From Collinsella sp. (lineage in GTDB: Bacteria > Actinomycetota > Coriobacteriia > Coriobacteriales > Coriobacteriaceae), in assembly GCA_018373675.1 (NCBI GenBank), contig JAHAGQ010000009.1, positions 1 through 64,000 of the forward strand: DNA of 64,000 nucleotides, given 5' to 3'. This document shows, piece after piece, positions 16,443-24,753 of the stretch. Below the pieces are notes generated by a model. That model did no database searches. It was not told the DNA's origin and worked only from the letters and a program-made list of their open reading frames with translations. The stretch's first letter is position 1; each line of letters starts with the position of its first letter. Both the position numbers and the translations under genes were made by a program.

Positions 16443-17447
16443 ATGGCCGCTGTTAAAAAATCGGTTTCCGTTAAGGACGTGGCGCGTCTCGCGGGCGTCT
16501 CGGAGCAGACAGTCTCGCGTACGGTGCACGATTCGCCCAGCGTGCGCCCCGAGACCAAGGAGCGCGTGCGTGCCGCCATGCGCGAGCTGGGGTATCGCCC
16601 CAATTTTGCCGGTCGATCGCTGCGCCGCGGCAAGTTTAAGACCGTCGGCGTCGCCATGTTCAACATTACCGGTACCGGCAACCTCGACCGTATGGAGGGC
16701 TTTGCTGCCGCCGCCGATAAGCACGGCTACGCCATTACCCTCACGAAAGTAGATGGGCATCCGTATACCCTCGAGAGCGCATCGTCGCGCATGAGCGCAC
16801 TGCCGGTGGATGGCATGGTCGTGATCATGAATCGCATGCCGGCGGACTTTGGAACCTTCGAGCCGCTGCCCGGCATGCAGACGGTGCTCGTTACGATGTT
16901 GGAGCACCCGCTGTGCTCTACGGTCGATAACGACCAGTTCGATTGCTCGCGCCAGGTGGTCGAGTACTTGCTGGGGCAGGGGCACAAGACCGTGCACTTT
17001 ATTTCGTGTCCCGAGCGCTCGCTTTCGGGCATGCAGCGCGAGGAAGGCTGGCGCGAGACATTGCGCGCACATGGTATTGAGCTGCCGCGACTCATCCGTG
17101 GCGATTGGACGGCTCAGAGTGGGTATGCCGCAGGTCAGGCACTGGCGGACGATCCAGCCTGTACTGCCATCTATGCCTCCAACGATGCCATGGCATACGG
17201 TTGCATTCGCGGGCTCGAGTCGCGCGGAAAGCGTGTGCCCGAGGACGTGAGCGTGGTGGGTGTTGATGACAGCCTGGGCGATATCGTGCCCGACCGTCGC
17301 CTGACCACCGTGCGCTTTGACAACAGGCGTGTCGGCATGTGGGCAGTCGATAAGATCGCCGGTGCCGAGGGGGGTGCGTCTGGCGTGGAGCACATGCTGA
17401 TCCCCGGCGTGCTCGTAGAGGGCGATACGGTGCGCGATGTACGCTAG
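16443..17447 (+). CDS. LacI-family repressor (module 3)
   Basis: The product (334 aa) has an HTH (VSVKDVARLAGVSEQTVSRTV) and a LacI sensor domain with the PVDGMV and DVSVVGVDDS blocks. It is divergent from lacE-lacG. Three related operators occupy the intergenic region and one overlaps its own promoter zone. lacF starts about 215 bases downstream on the same strand, but its own promoter-like region with a LacR-type site makes co-transcription unnecessary. Confidence 0.88.
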   Translation: MAAVKKSVSVKDVARLAGVSEQTVSRTVHDSPSVRPETKERVRAAMRELGYRPNFAGRSLRRGKFKTVGVAMFNITGTGNLDRMEGFAAAADKHGYAITLTKVDGHPYTLESASSRMSALPVDGMVVIMNRMPADFGTFEPLPGMQTVLVTMLEHPLCSTVDNDQFDCSRQVVEYLLGQGHKTVHFISCPERSLSGMQREEGWRETLRAHGIELPRLIRGDWTAQSGYAAGQALADDPACTAIYASNDAMAYGCIRGLESRGKRVPEDVSVVGVDDSLGDIVPDRRLTTVRFDNRRVGMWAVDKIAGAEGGASGVEHMLIPGVLVEGDTVRDVR

Positions 17448-17478
17448 GGCGCAGGTCTGTTTGGGTTGCCGCTAATTG

Positions 17479-17494
17479 TGTTCGATATTGTTCA
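17479..17494. promoter_or_regulatory. Candidate LacR operator before lacF
   Basis: TGTTCGATATTGTTCA fits TGTTCR-N4-TGTTYR and is nearly identical to the site before lacA (19665-19680). Confidence 0.58.
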
Positions 17495-17507
17495 GATTGG
17501 TTTAAAA

Positions 17508-17540
17508 ACCGTTCACGGGCGAAAAGCGACCGTTCATAGC
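17508..17540 (+). promoter_or_regulatory. LytTR-like direct repeat before lacF
   Basis: ACCGTTCACGGG (17508-17519) and ACCGTTCATAGC (17529-17540) are exactly 21 bp apart and oriented toward lacF. Confidence 0.6.
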
Positions 17541-17661
17541 TCGAAATCACGTTTTGCGCTGTTCTTTTTTGTTTGAATGTTATTGTTTCTGTCATACACA
17601 ACGCAGCGCGTATGCCCGGACGCGATGCTCTCCATTGGTTCATATGTGAAAGGAACGCAAT

Positions 17662-18000
17662 ATGGCAACCAAAGAAGAAATCTCGATGGTTGGATTCGAG
17701 ATTGTCGCATACGCAGGTGACGCCCAGACCGATCTGCTTGCAGCGCTCGATGCTGCTCGCGAGGGTGACTTTGAGAAGGCCGAACAGCTGCACAAGGATG
17801 CCAGCGATGCACTTATCGGCGCCCACGACACGCAGACCAAGCTGCTTTCGCAGGAGGCCGGCGGTGGCGAGATGGAGATGACCTTCATCATGGCTCACGC
17901 TCAGGACACTCTCATGACCACTATGATCCTGGAGAAGCAGACCCGCTTTACCATCGATGCCTACAAGCGCATCGCCGAGCTCGAGGCCAAGCTCGCCTAA
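17662..18000 (+). CDS. lacF: PTS lactose-type EIIA
   Basis: The 112-aa cytoplasmic EIIA of the Lac family (all-helical trimer in relatives) passes phosphate from HPr to EIIB. The phosphohistidine is His79 in MAHAQDTLMTT. Length and sequence fit LacF. It is the only EIIA of this type in the window and is encoded alone, with its own regulatory region and terminator. It therefore probably serves all three EIICB proteins. GAAAGGAACG precedes the ATG. Confidence 0.94.
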   Translation: MATKEEISMVGFEIVAYAGDAQTDLLAALDAAREGDFEKAEQLHKDASDALIGAHDTQTKLLSQEAGGGEMEMTFIMAHAQDTLMTTMILEKQTRFTIDAYKRIAELEAKLA

Positions 18001-18030
18001 CGAGCCCGCACAACCAAGTCCCCTTCCAAA

Positions 18031-18068
18031 AGCTCTGCCGCAAACTCGCGACAGGGCTTTTTCTTTTT
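18031..18068 (+). terminator. Terminator of lacF
   Basis: AGCTCTG/CAGGGCT stem with one GU pair is followed by TTTTTCTTTTT, 30 bases after the stop. Confidence 0.8.
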
Positions 18069-18196
18069 ACCCGGCACTTGGGGACGTTCCTTATCTGCCG
18101 GCAGTTAGGGACACTCCTGCCATGCATTTGATCCTTTGAGGATGGAAGAAAACGGGTTATTAGGTTTGCTGCGGTGCCGACTCGGCCTGTCGGTTA

Positions 18197-18350
18197 CAAA
18201 ACTATGCCGGTTTACTACGATGAATCGCATTCTTTCAACTATGGATAGAACGGCGTTATCAAAGCCACAGGTAGAAAGCTTGTCATTTTCTGCTAATAGC
18301 AAATGTGGTCGGTCCTATCGGTTTTACCGTAGTAAACCGGCATAGTTTTG
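18197..18350. repeat. Inverted-repeat element (23-bp perfect arms)
   Basis: CAAAACTATGCCGG.. (18197-18219) is perfectly inverted at 18328-18350 around a 108-base AT-richer centre. A further copy of the right-arm side lies at 128-173. It has the shape of a small non-autonomous element; no target duplication is obvious. Confidence 0.65.
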
Positions 18351-18466
18351 AAAGGGCACTGTTCGACTAGCAGCGTTATGGAGCTTCTGCATGCCCTCCC
18401 GTTCGGTTTTTCGCTGGGTGGGTATACTTCCATCCGCAATACAGGCCGGAATAAGGAGGTATCCAA

Positions 18467-19480
18467 ATGCCGGGCAACGGATTGATTCAAAAGGGAGACG
18501 CGCACGAGATGACTCATGGGCGTCCTGTCCAGATAACCGAGCACACGACGGTAACCGAGCTGCAGCCCAGCCTGTCCGATGTCGTGTGCGCAAACAAAAA
18601 ACTGCAGATTGGCTTTATCATTGCGCTCGTGGTACTGGCGCTGTTGTCGGGCTTTGTAGCTCGTCCGCATTTTGCCGATACCAAGACCTGGGACTCCACC
18701 ATCGAGGTCATCGATCAAAAGAAGGGCAATGTTTTGGCGCTCACGACCTCGTGCGTCGCCCTATCTGCGGGTATCACTGCGCTGCCGGGCGATACGGGAA
18801 CGCCAGTTGCCGAGCAGCTCGCGCAGCTTTCGGGAAACTTGGGTATCGTGCTTGCCGTGCTCTATCTTGAGAAATATCTGCTGACCATTTTGTGGTCGGT
18901 TGGCTTGGGCATCTTAATCCCGCTTGCGTTGGTGCTCTTTGCGGTGTCGCTTGGCATTCACGGGCGCTGGAGCACGAGCGCTGTCCTGCGCCGTGTGGCG
19001 ACACGCGTGCTGGTGGTCGCCATGATCAGCATGGCGTTGGTGCCTGCAAGCGTATGGGTGTCGCAAAAGGTCGACGAAACGTATCGCGTTAGCATCGAGG
19101 CGGCCGAGCAAAAGGCGGCCGACGCTGCGGGTGCGGCAGATAGCGACAGCTCCAAAGCAGGCAAGAAAAAGACCGAGTCCACAGAGTCCAAGAGCGTGCT
19201 TGAGCAGCTTGCCGACGGTGCCTCGGGTCTCGTCGCGTCGGTGACCAGCGGCGCCAAGCAGATGACCGATGAAATTGTGCAGCAAGTGACCGATCTGATC
19301 GAAGGCGTCATCGTGATGATCGTGACCTCGTGCGTGATTCCATTGCTGGTGCTCGTGGCGTTTTTGTGGCTGGGGCACGTGTTGCTGGGGATTGATATCT
19401 CCGGTCCAGCGAACTATTTGACGGGCCGCTTTCTGAGCGCTCCGTCCAAGCACGCCAAAAAGGACGGGCAGTTCGAATAG
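18467..19480 (+). CDS. Membrane protein of unknown function
   Basis: I do not recognise this 337-aa protein. It has about five hydrophobic segments: near 45-66, 87-106, a double segment 124-165, 172-197 and 290-320. A charged, Ala/Lys/Ser-rich and coiled stretch (about 205-280) lies before the last. There is no signal peptide or known catalytic motif. AAGGAGG lies seven bases before the ATG, indicating strong translation, and a strong terminator follows at once, so it is monocistronic. Its position between lacF and lacAB does not prove a role in lactose use. Confidence 0.7.
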   Translation: MPGNGLIQKGDAHEMTHGRPVQITEHTTVTELQPSLSDVVCANKKLQIGFIIALVVLALLSGFVARPHFADTKTWDSTIEVIDQKKGNVLALTTSCVALSAGITALPGDTGTPVAEQLAQLSGNLGIVLAVLYLEKYLLTILWSVGLGILIPLALVLFAVSLGIHGRWSTSAVLRRVATRVLVVAMISMALVPASVWVSQKVDETYRVSIEAAEQKAADAAGAADSDSSKAGKKKTESTESKSVLEQLADGASGLVASVTSGAKQMTDEIVQQVTDLIEGVIVMIVTSCVIPLLVLVAFLWLGHVLLGIDISGPANYLTGRFLSAPSKHAKKDGQFE

Positions 19481-19516
19481 CTAAAACAGCTGTATATACC
19501 GGGACATACCGCTGAA

Positions 19517-19550
19517 GGGCGGCCGAGACACGTTCTCGGCCGCCCTTTTG
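19517..19550 (+). terminator. Rho-independent terminator
   Basis: GGGCGGCCGAGA/TCTCGGCCGCCC stem followed by TTTTG, downstream of the membrane protein. Confidence 0.88.
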
Positions 19551-19584
19551 TTTGTTGAACACATGGTCGCTACGTCCGCGCCCG

Positions 19585-19617
19585 ATCCCAAACTGTCAGC
19601 AATCATCCGTGAACGGT
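19585..19617 (-). promoter_or_regulatory. Weak LytTR-like repeat before lacA
   Basis: On the minus strand ACCGTTCACGGA (19606-19617) and ACAGTTTGGGAT (19585-19596) are 21 bp apart. The orientation is opposite to lacA and the second half is degenerate. Confidence 0.35.
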
Positions 19618-19618
19618 A

Positions 19619-19680
19619 TTTGTTCAAAAAAGAACAAAGACAAACAAATAATTGTTGCAGTTGATGTTCGAATGTGTTCA
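19619..19680. promoter_or_regulatory. LacR-type operator region of lacABXC
   Basis: TTTGTTC-N6-GAACAAA (19619-19638) is a dyad; TGTTCGAATGTGTTCA (19665-19680) is the direct-repeat site shared with lacF and the galM/DeoR region. Confidence 0.58.
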
Positions 19681-19788
19681 AATAAACATGAACAGTGAAG
19701 AACCGCACATTCAGATGCCCGGACCTGAACGCGATTCAACACTTCCAAACAGAAACTACGCACCTGCGTATCTCTCAAGGAGGATGTC

Positions 19789-20217
19789 ATGAGGGTTGTA
19801 ATCGCTTCCGATGCCGACGGTATGTCGATGAAGGAGTCCATCAAGGAGATGCTCATCGCCGACGGTCACGAGGTCGTCGACTATTCCGAGACCCCTGCCG
19901 CGGACTTTGTCGATTCCGCGACCGCCGTTGCCAAGGACCTGCTGGAGCACAAGGATTCCCAGGGCTTCGCATTCGATAAGTACGGCGTCGGCTCCTATAT
20001 GGCCGCCGTCAAGATTAAGGGCATGGTCGTCGCCAACATTTCCGACGAGCGTTCCGCCTACATGACCCGCGAGCACAACGGCTCGCGCATGGTCACCATG
20101 GGCCCGGGCGTTGTGGGCACCGAGGTCGCCAAGAAGATCGCCCGCGAGTTCCTGCGCGCCCAGTACGCCGGCGGCCGTCACCAGATCCGTGTCGACATGC
20201 TCAACAAGATGGCCTAA
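19789..20217 (+). CDS. lacA: Galactose-6-phosphate isomerase subunit LacA
   Basis: The 142-aa RpiB/LacA/LacB fold protein, with LacB, converts galactose-6-phosphate to tagatose-6-phosphate. It starts MRVVIASDADG and lacks the catalytic Cys of RpiB, as expected for LacA. AAGGAGG precedes the ATG. It heads a run lacA-lacB-lacX-lacC with short gaps and an operator region upstream. The protein is cytoplasmic. Confidence 0.92.
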   Translation: MRVVIASDADGMSMKESIKEMLIADGHEVVDYSETPAADFVDSATAVAKDLLEHKDSQGFAFDKYGVGSYMAAVKIKGMVVANISDERSAYMTREHNGSRMVTMGPGVVGTEVAKKIAREFLRAQYAGGRHQIRVDMLNKMA

Positions 20218-20280
20218 CGAGAGCCACCGAGAACTCGAACTTCTATCTCAACTTGTGAATTCAGACGAAAGGACGTTCTG

Positions 20281-20805
20281 ATGAAGAAGACCATCGCAAT
20301 CGGTTGCGACCATATCGTTACGGACGAGAAGATCTACCTGGCCGACCGCCTGGAGCAGGCTGGCTACAAGGTGCTCGACTGCGGCACCTACAGCCACACC
20401 CGTACGCACTATCCCATCTACGGCAAGGCCGTGGGCGAGGCTGTTGCCAGCGGCAAGGCCGACTTTGGTGTGGCCCTGTGCGGCACCGGCATTGGCATCA
20501 CCAACGCCGTCAACAAGGTTCCCGGCGCCCGTTGCGCCCTGGTTCGCGACATGACCTCTGCCCTGTATGCCCGTCGCGAGCTCAACGCCAACATCGTGGG
20601 CTTTGGCGGCAAGATCACCGGCGAGTTCCTGATGGCCGACATCATGCTTGCCTTCCTGGAGGAGCCCTACGAGAAGACCCCCGAGCACGATGCCCTGATT
20701 GCCAAGATCGATGCCTGCAATAAGGCCGACGCTGAGGCTCAGGCTGACCCGCACTTCTTTGACGAGTTCCTCGAGAAGTGGGACCGCGGCGAATACCACG
20801 ACTAG
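20281..20805 (+). CDS. lacB: Galactose-6-phosphate isomerase subunit LacB
   Basis: The 174-aa RpiB-family subunit has the IAIGCDHIVTDEK start and the active-site loop VALCGTGIGITNAVNKVPG with the conserved Cys near residue 67. It forms a hetero-complex with LacA in the tagatose-6-phosphate pathway. It lies 63 bases after lacA with GAAAGGACG before the ATG, so it is co-transcribed. Confidence 0.93.
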   Translation: MKKTIAIGCDHIVTDEKIYLADRLEQAGYKVLDCGTYSHTRTHYPIYGKAVGEAVASGKADFGVALCGTGIGITNAVNKVPGARCALVRDMTSALYARRELNANIVGFGGKITGEFLMADIMLAFLEEPYEKTPEHDALIAKIDACNKADAEAQADPHFFDEFLEKWDRGEYHD

Positions 20806-20924
20806 CGGGTATCCGGCGTAATTAACTAGTCCGTTGACGGCTCGCGTTTCTGTGAGGGGGCGCGGGCCGGTTTTCTATCAGCCCTATTGACTTGGCGGGC
20901 TGTCGTAAGAAAGGGAAGGCTCCT

Positions 20925-21806
20925 ATGGAGTTTGTTCTTGATAACGGTTCTATCCGCGTAGCACTGAGCACGGCGGGCGGCTCGTTCACCTCAATTGTGG
21001 CCGACGGTCGCGAGTATCTGTGGCAGGGCGATCCGGCGGTGTGGTCGGGCCAGGCACCTATTTGCTTCCCGATCTGCGGCGGTCTTCGTGACGGTCGCGC
21101 AATGACCATGGGCGGCCGCGAGGTAAAGCTCGCCCGCCACGGCTTTGCGCGCAAACAGGAGTGGAAGCTCGAGGAACAGAGCGACAACATGGTTGCGCTG
21201 AGCCTAAGCTCTACCGACCATGCCGAGTTGCTCGAGCAGTACCCGTATCCGTTTAAGATCGTTGCTCGTTACACGATCGATTCGGAAAAGGTGGCCGTGT
21301 CGTACGAGGTGACCAATGAGGGCACCGAGGACATGCCGTTCTTTGTGGGCGGTCACCCCGGCTTTAAGTGCCCGCTCGACGAGGGCGAGTCCTATGACGA
21401 CTACGAGCTTCGTTTTGAGCAGCGTGAGGCCACCGACCTCTGCACTGCCGTTCCCTCGACGGGCCTGATTGATGTTGAACATCGCAGCAAGAACCCCATG
21501 ATCGGCCAGAACCTGCCGCTTACCCATGAACTCTTTGACTTCGCGGAGACCATCTTCGACGTGCTCGAGAGCCGCGTGGTTACGCTGACCAAGAAAACCG
21601 AGGACAAGGGCGTGCGCCTGACGTTCCCCGATATGCCGTACCTGATTGTGTGGAGCAAGCCCGAGGGCGACTTTGTGGCTGTTGAACCGTGGGGTGGTCT
21701 GTCCACCTGCTCCGACGAGGACGATATCCTGGAGCACAAGCGCGGCTGCCTGGTGGCCAAGCCGGGAGAGACCGTCACCCGCGGCTTTGAGATCGAGATC
21801 CTTTAA
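20925..21806 (+). CDS. lacX: LacX-like aldose 1-epimerase family protein
   Basis: The 293-aa galactose mutarotase superfamily protein carries the GGHPGFKCPL block with the conserved His and a C-terminal VAVEPWGG with the catalytic Glu. It matches the LacX/YeaD branch found in lactococcal lac operons rather than GalM. The ATG at 20925 follows GAAAGGGAAGG; an in-frame ATG 11 codons earlier has no RBS. It sits between lacB and lacC. The role in Gram-positive lac operons is presumed anomer conversion of the sugar or sugar phosphate. Confidence 0.82.
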   Translation: MEFVLDNGSIRVALSTAGGSFTSIVADGREYLWQGDPAVWSGQAPICFPICGGLRDGRAMTMGGREVKLARHGFARKQEWKLEEQSDNMVALSLSSTDHAELLEQYPYPFKIVARYTIDSEKVAVSYEVTNEGTEDMPFFVGGHPGFKCPLDEGESYDDYELRFEQREATDLCTAVPSTGLIDVEHRSKNPMIGQNLPLTHELFDFAETIFDVLESRVVTLTKKTEDKGVRLTFPDMPYLIVWSKPEGDFVAVEPWGGLSTCSDEDDILEHKRGCLVAKPGETVTRGFEIEIL

Positions 21807-21859
21807 CGAGTTATCGTATGTTTGGGGCGGGTTATGCCGCCCCGGAACAGGAGTTCAAC

Positions 21860-22795
21860 ATGATTCTGACCGTTACCATGAACCCGTCGATTGATACGCG
21901 CTATCAGCTCGACAAGCTGATCATCGACGATGTTAACCGTGTGACGCCCGAAAAGACCGCTGGCGGCAAGGGCCTCAACGTGAGCCGTGTGCTGCTGCAG
22001 TTGGGCGACGATGTGCTCGCGACCGGTCTGCTCGGCGGCCACATGGGTGCCTATATGGCCGAGCTTATGGATGCCGACGGCGTCAAGAACGACTTTGTGC
22101 CCATCGCCGGTGAGACGCGTATTTGCCTGAATATTCTGCACGAGGGTAATCAGACCGAGCTGCTGGAGAGCGGCCCGCAGATCGCCCCGGCCGAGCTCGA
22201 GGCCTTTACGGCCAAGTTCGCCGAGCTTGCAGCGAAGGCGGACGTCGTGACGCTTTCGGGCTCGCTGCCGCGTGGCGTCGATGCCGGCTACTATGCCGAG
22301 CTCGTCAAGATCGCCGAGGAGGCGGGCGCCAAGGTGCTGCTCGACACCTCGGGTGCATCGCTGGAGGCCGCGCTGGAGTCCGACGCTAAGCCCGAGCTCG
22401 TAAAGCCCAACCTGACCGAGATTAACGGCCTGCTGGGTACGTCCTTTACGACCGATGATGTGGATGCCCTGCGCGAGACGCTTGCCTCCGATGGACGCTT
22501 TGCCGGTATTCCCTGGGTTGTCGTTTCGATGGGCGCAGCCGGTTCGGTGGGTTTCCATGAGGGCCGCGCGTTCCGCGCCAAGACGCCCGCGATTGCGGCT
22601 GTGAACGCGACGGGTTCCGGTGACTCGACCATCGCCGGCTTTGCGCACGCCATTGCTGCTGGTGCCGACGATGTCACGGTGCTCAAGACCGCCAATACCT
22701 GCGGCAAGCTCAACGCCATGGATCCCAAGACCGGCCACCTGGTCATGGACCGCTGGGACGAGGTCTACAACAGCGTTGTCGTGACTGAACTCTAG
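21860..22795 (+). CDS. lacC: Tagatose-6-phosphate kinase (PfkB family)
   Basis: The 311-aa product phosphorylates tagatose-6-phosphate to tagatose-1,6-bisphosphate. PfkB signatures are present: TAGGKGLNVSRVL (about residues 34-46) and the ATP/anion-hole block AVNATGSGDSTIAGF with the catalytic Asp near 253. CAGGAG lies before the ATG at 21860. It is the last gene of the run. The usual lacD aldolase does not follow; a class II aldolase at 29832 probably does that step. A 1-phosphofructokinase role is possible but the operon argues for LacC. Confidence 0.9.
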   Translation: MILTVTMNPSIDTRYQLDKLIIDDVNRVTPEKTAGGKGLNVSRVLLQLGDDVLATGLLGGHMGAYMAELMDADGVKNDFVPIAGETRICLNILHEGNQTELLESGPQIAPAELEAFTAKFAELAAKADVVTLSGSLPRGVDAGYYAELVKIAEEAGAKVLLDTSGASLEAALESDAKPELVKPNLTEINGLLGTSFTTDDVDALRETLASDGRFAGIPWVVVSMGAAGSVGFHEGRAFRAKTPAIAAVNATGSGDSTIAGFAHAIAAGADDVTVLKTANTCGKLNAMDPKTGHLVMDRWDEVYNSVVVTEL

Positions 22796-22800
22796 GGTTA

Positions 22801-22820
22801 CGGCGTTTTACCAAACGCCG
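22801..22820 (+). terminator. Short hairpin after lacC
   Basis: CGGCGTTT-TACC-AAACGCCG, an 8-bp stem overlapping the first bases after the stop, with no U run. Together with the larger structures downstream it may end lacABXC transcripts. Confidence 0.5.
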
Positions 22821-22837
22821 AAACGGCTCGACGCTAC

Positions 22838-22940
22838 AAACGCCCCTAAGCGGCAATCTGACGTTCAATCGTCGGGCATGACCAGAAGGTCAATGCCCTC
22901 CTCTTTCACGTCACCTTGCTCGCTTAGGGGCGTTTTCGCT
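22838..22940 (+). ncRNA. Long structured element between lacC and galT
   Basis: An outer 15-bp perfect stem (22838-22852 with 22921-22935) encloses GCAA/TTGC and TGACGT/ACGTCA (22859-22864 with 22908-22913). A capped hairpin GGGCAT-GACC/GGTC-A-ATGCCC (22874-22898) with an AGAA loop sits at the end. A symmetric 9x9 internal loop separates two stems. TTTT follows the outer stem, so it may be an elaborate terminator; a separate RNA is possible. Confidence 0.4.
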
Positions 22941-22977
22941 GTCGTTGCCAAAACATCGACGTTGCCCTGGTCGCAAG

Positions 22978-23033
22978 TAGTCGTTGGGGACGTTCTTGTT
23001 TGACTAGTCGTTTAAGAACGTCCCCAACGACTA
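22978..23033. terminator. 20-bp perfect hairpin
   Basis: The arms 22978-22997 and 23014-23033 are exact complements (core CGTTGGGGACGTTCTT) with a 16-base loop. There is no clear U tract; it lies between convergent lacC and galT. Confidence 0.5.
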
Positions 23034-23035
23034 GC

Positions 23036-23078
23036 CAATAAAACGGCGCCCGTCGGCGATGTTGCCGGCGGGCGCCGT
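23036..23078 (-). terminator. Terminator of galKT
   Basis: The minus strand stem ACGGCGCCCG/CGGGCGCCGT is followed by TTTATT, 56 bases beyond the galT stop. Confidence 0.8.
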
Positions 23079-23133
23079 TGTCGTGTAGGTGGCTATGTCG
23101 TGCAGGCTGCTGTTGAACGTTCGGGCCCGTGCT

Positions 23134-24753
23134 CTACAGCGAGTCGATAAAGCGCTGCTGGGCGGCGCGTCCTGCCTCGTCCCACTTAAAGACGCCGGCG
23201 TTGTCGAGCACGTGGCCAAACACCACGCCGACCTCTTCGTGCAGGATGTCGATGGCGTTGTCGGCCGTAAGCTCGTCGGCGCGGCGGGCAAAGACGTCCT
23301 CAGCCCATGCGGCGTGGCTGCGGCAAAGGTCGTCGCCCTCGAGCGCGCCGGCAAGGTCGTAGCTGGCATCTGCCTTGGCCGCCAGCAGGTGCTCGCGGAC
23401 AGCGCCGAGCTCGGGAACCAAGCGCGGCGGCAAAATGGCCAGGCCCATGACCTCGATCAGGCCGATGTTCTCCTTTTTGATGTGGTGGTACTCAGCATGC
23501 GGATGGAATACGCCCAGCGGATGCTCGTCGGTCGTGATGTTGCAGCGAAGCGCCAGGTAGGCCTCGTAGATTTCGCCGCCGGCGTTGCCGCGGGAGTCCA
23601 CGCGGCGAATGACGGGCGTCACGGTGTTGTGGGCCACGCCGTCGGCCGTGTGTGCGATGACGCCGACCGACTCATCGGTCCACTCGCGCCAGGCAAGGAT
23701 AATCTTCTCGGCGGCGTCGAGCAGCTGGGCGCGGTCGTGCGATCGTAGTCGCAGCACCGAAAGCGGCCACTGTAACACGGTACCGATGACCTGGTCAAAG
23801 CCCGGCACGCTAAACTGCGAGACCTCGGCGGCGTGCATCATGGGGAACTCGTGCGCGCCGCCCTGGAAGTGGTCGTGCGACAGAATCGAGCCGCCCACGA
23901 TGGGCAGGTCGGCGTTGGAGCCAATGAAGTAGTGCGGGAACAGGTCGACAAAGTCGAGCAGGCAGGTCAGCCCCTTGCGGTCGACGTGCATCGGACGATG
24001 CTCGGAGCTCATGGCAATGCAGTGCTCGTTAAAGTACGCGTACGGGCTGTACTGGAAGCCCCAGCGCTCGCCGTTGAGCTGGATGGGGATGACGCGCAGA
24101 TTCTGGCGGGCGGGGTGAGCGCCGCCGTCGGCTGCGGCGGAGCGTCCGGGATAGCCCTCGTTTTCGATGCAGAGCTGGCAGGCGGGATACTTCTCGCCCG
24201 TGTTCTTAGCTGCACCTGCCGCGGCGATATCGCGCGGGTCCTTCTCAGGCTTGGACAGGTTGATGGTGATCTCCAGGTCGCCCCAGTTGGTGGGGGTGCT
24301 CCATTTGATGTTGCGCGCGATGGCGGCGCGGCGCACGTAGCCGGCGTCGCAGCACAGACCGTAGAACCAGTCGGTCGCGGCGCGGGGCTCGTTGACGCCC
24401 ATGCGGCCGTTGAACTCCTCGTTTACAACCGAAGGCCTCGGCATGAGCGCGCCCATAATGCGCATGGCAATGCGGTCGCGGCCAGACGCCGTGTCCTCGG
24501 CGGCGCCGTTGGCAACGGCAGCCTCGGCAAGCGCAGCAAGCGTGCCCTCCAGGTCAAAGTTGGGCAGGGTATCGGGGTGCAAGAGCGAGAGTTTCTCGAC
24601 CTGGAGCGCCCAGGCCATGTCGAGCGCCGGGCCCGTAGCACCGATGCACTCGAGAATGGTGTTATACGCCCAGATGCGATCGTCCTGGCCGATCATCGAT
24701 CGGTGGATAGCGTACTCGATCAGGTTCTGCGCGGCCTCGCGCACGTCAGTCAT
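23134..24753 (-). CDS. galT: UDP-glucose--hexose-1-phosphate uridylyltransferase (large type)
   Basis: The product (539 aa) exchanges UMP between UDP-glucose and galactose-1-phosphate in the Leloir pathway. It belongs to the long GalT type of Gram-positive bacteria rather than the short E. coli type. CQLCIENEGYPGR and SHDHFQGG (HxH) are visible near residues 200 and 300. The ATG at 24753 shares one base with the galK stop (TAATG), indicating coupling; an ATG three codons upstream is an alternative. No galE is present in the window. Confidence 0.93.
   Translation of the reverse strand: MTDVREAAQNLIEYAIHRSMIGQDDRIWAYNTILECIGATGPALDMAWALQVEKLSLLHPDTLPNFDLEGTLAALAEAAVANGAAEDTASGRDRIAMRIMGALMPRPSVVNEEFNGRMGVNEPRAATDWFYGLCCDAGYVRRAAIARNIKWSTPTNWGDLEITINLSKPEKDPRDIAAAGAAKNTGEKYPACQLCIENEGYPGRSAAADGGAHPARQNLRVIPIQLNGERWGFQYSPYAYFNEHCIAMSSEHRPMHVDRKGLTCLLDFVDLFPHYFIGSNADLPIVGGSILSHDHFQGGAHEFPMMHAAEVSQFSVPGFDQVIGTVLQWPLSVLRLRSHDRAQLLDAAEKIILAWREWTDESVGVIAHTADGVAHNTVTPVIRRVDSRGNAGGEIYEAYLALRCNITTDEHPLGVFHPHAEYHHIKKENIGLIEVMGLAILPPRLVPELGAVREHLLAAKADASYDLAGALEGDDLCRSHAAWAEDVFARRADELTADNAIDILHEEVGVVFGHVLDNAGVFKWDEAGRAAQQRFIDSL

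Noticed and set aside
18136..18345. Small 69-codon open frame across the inverted-repeat element
   Set aside because: No RBS, no protein-like composition, and it is contained in a non-coding repeat.
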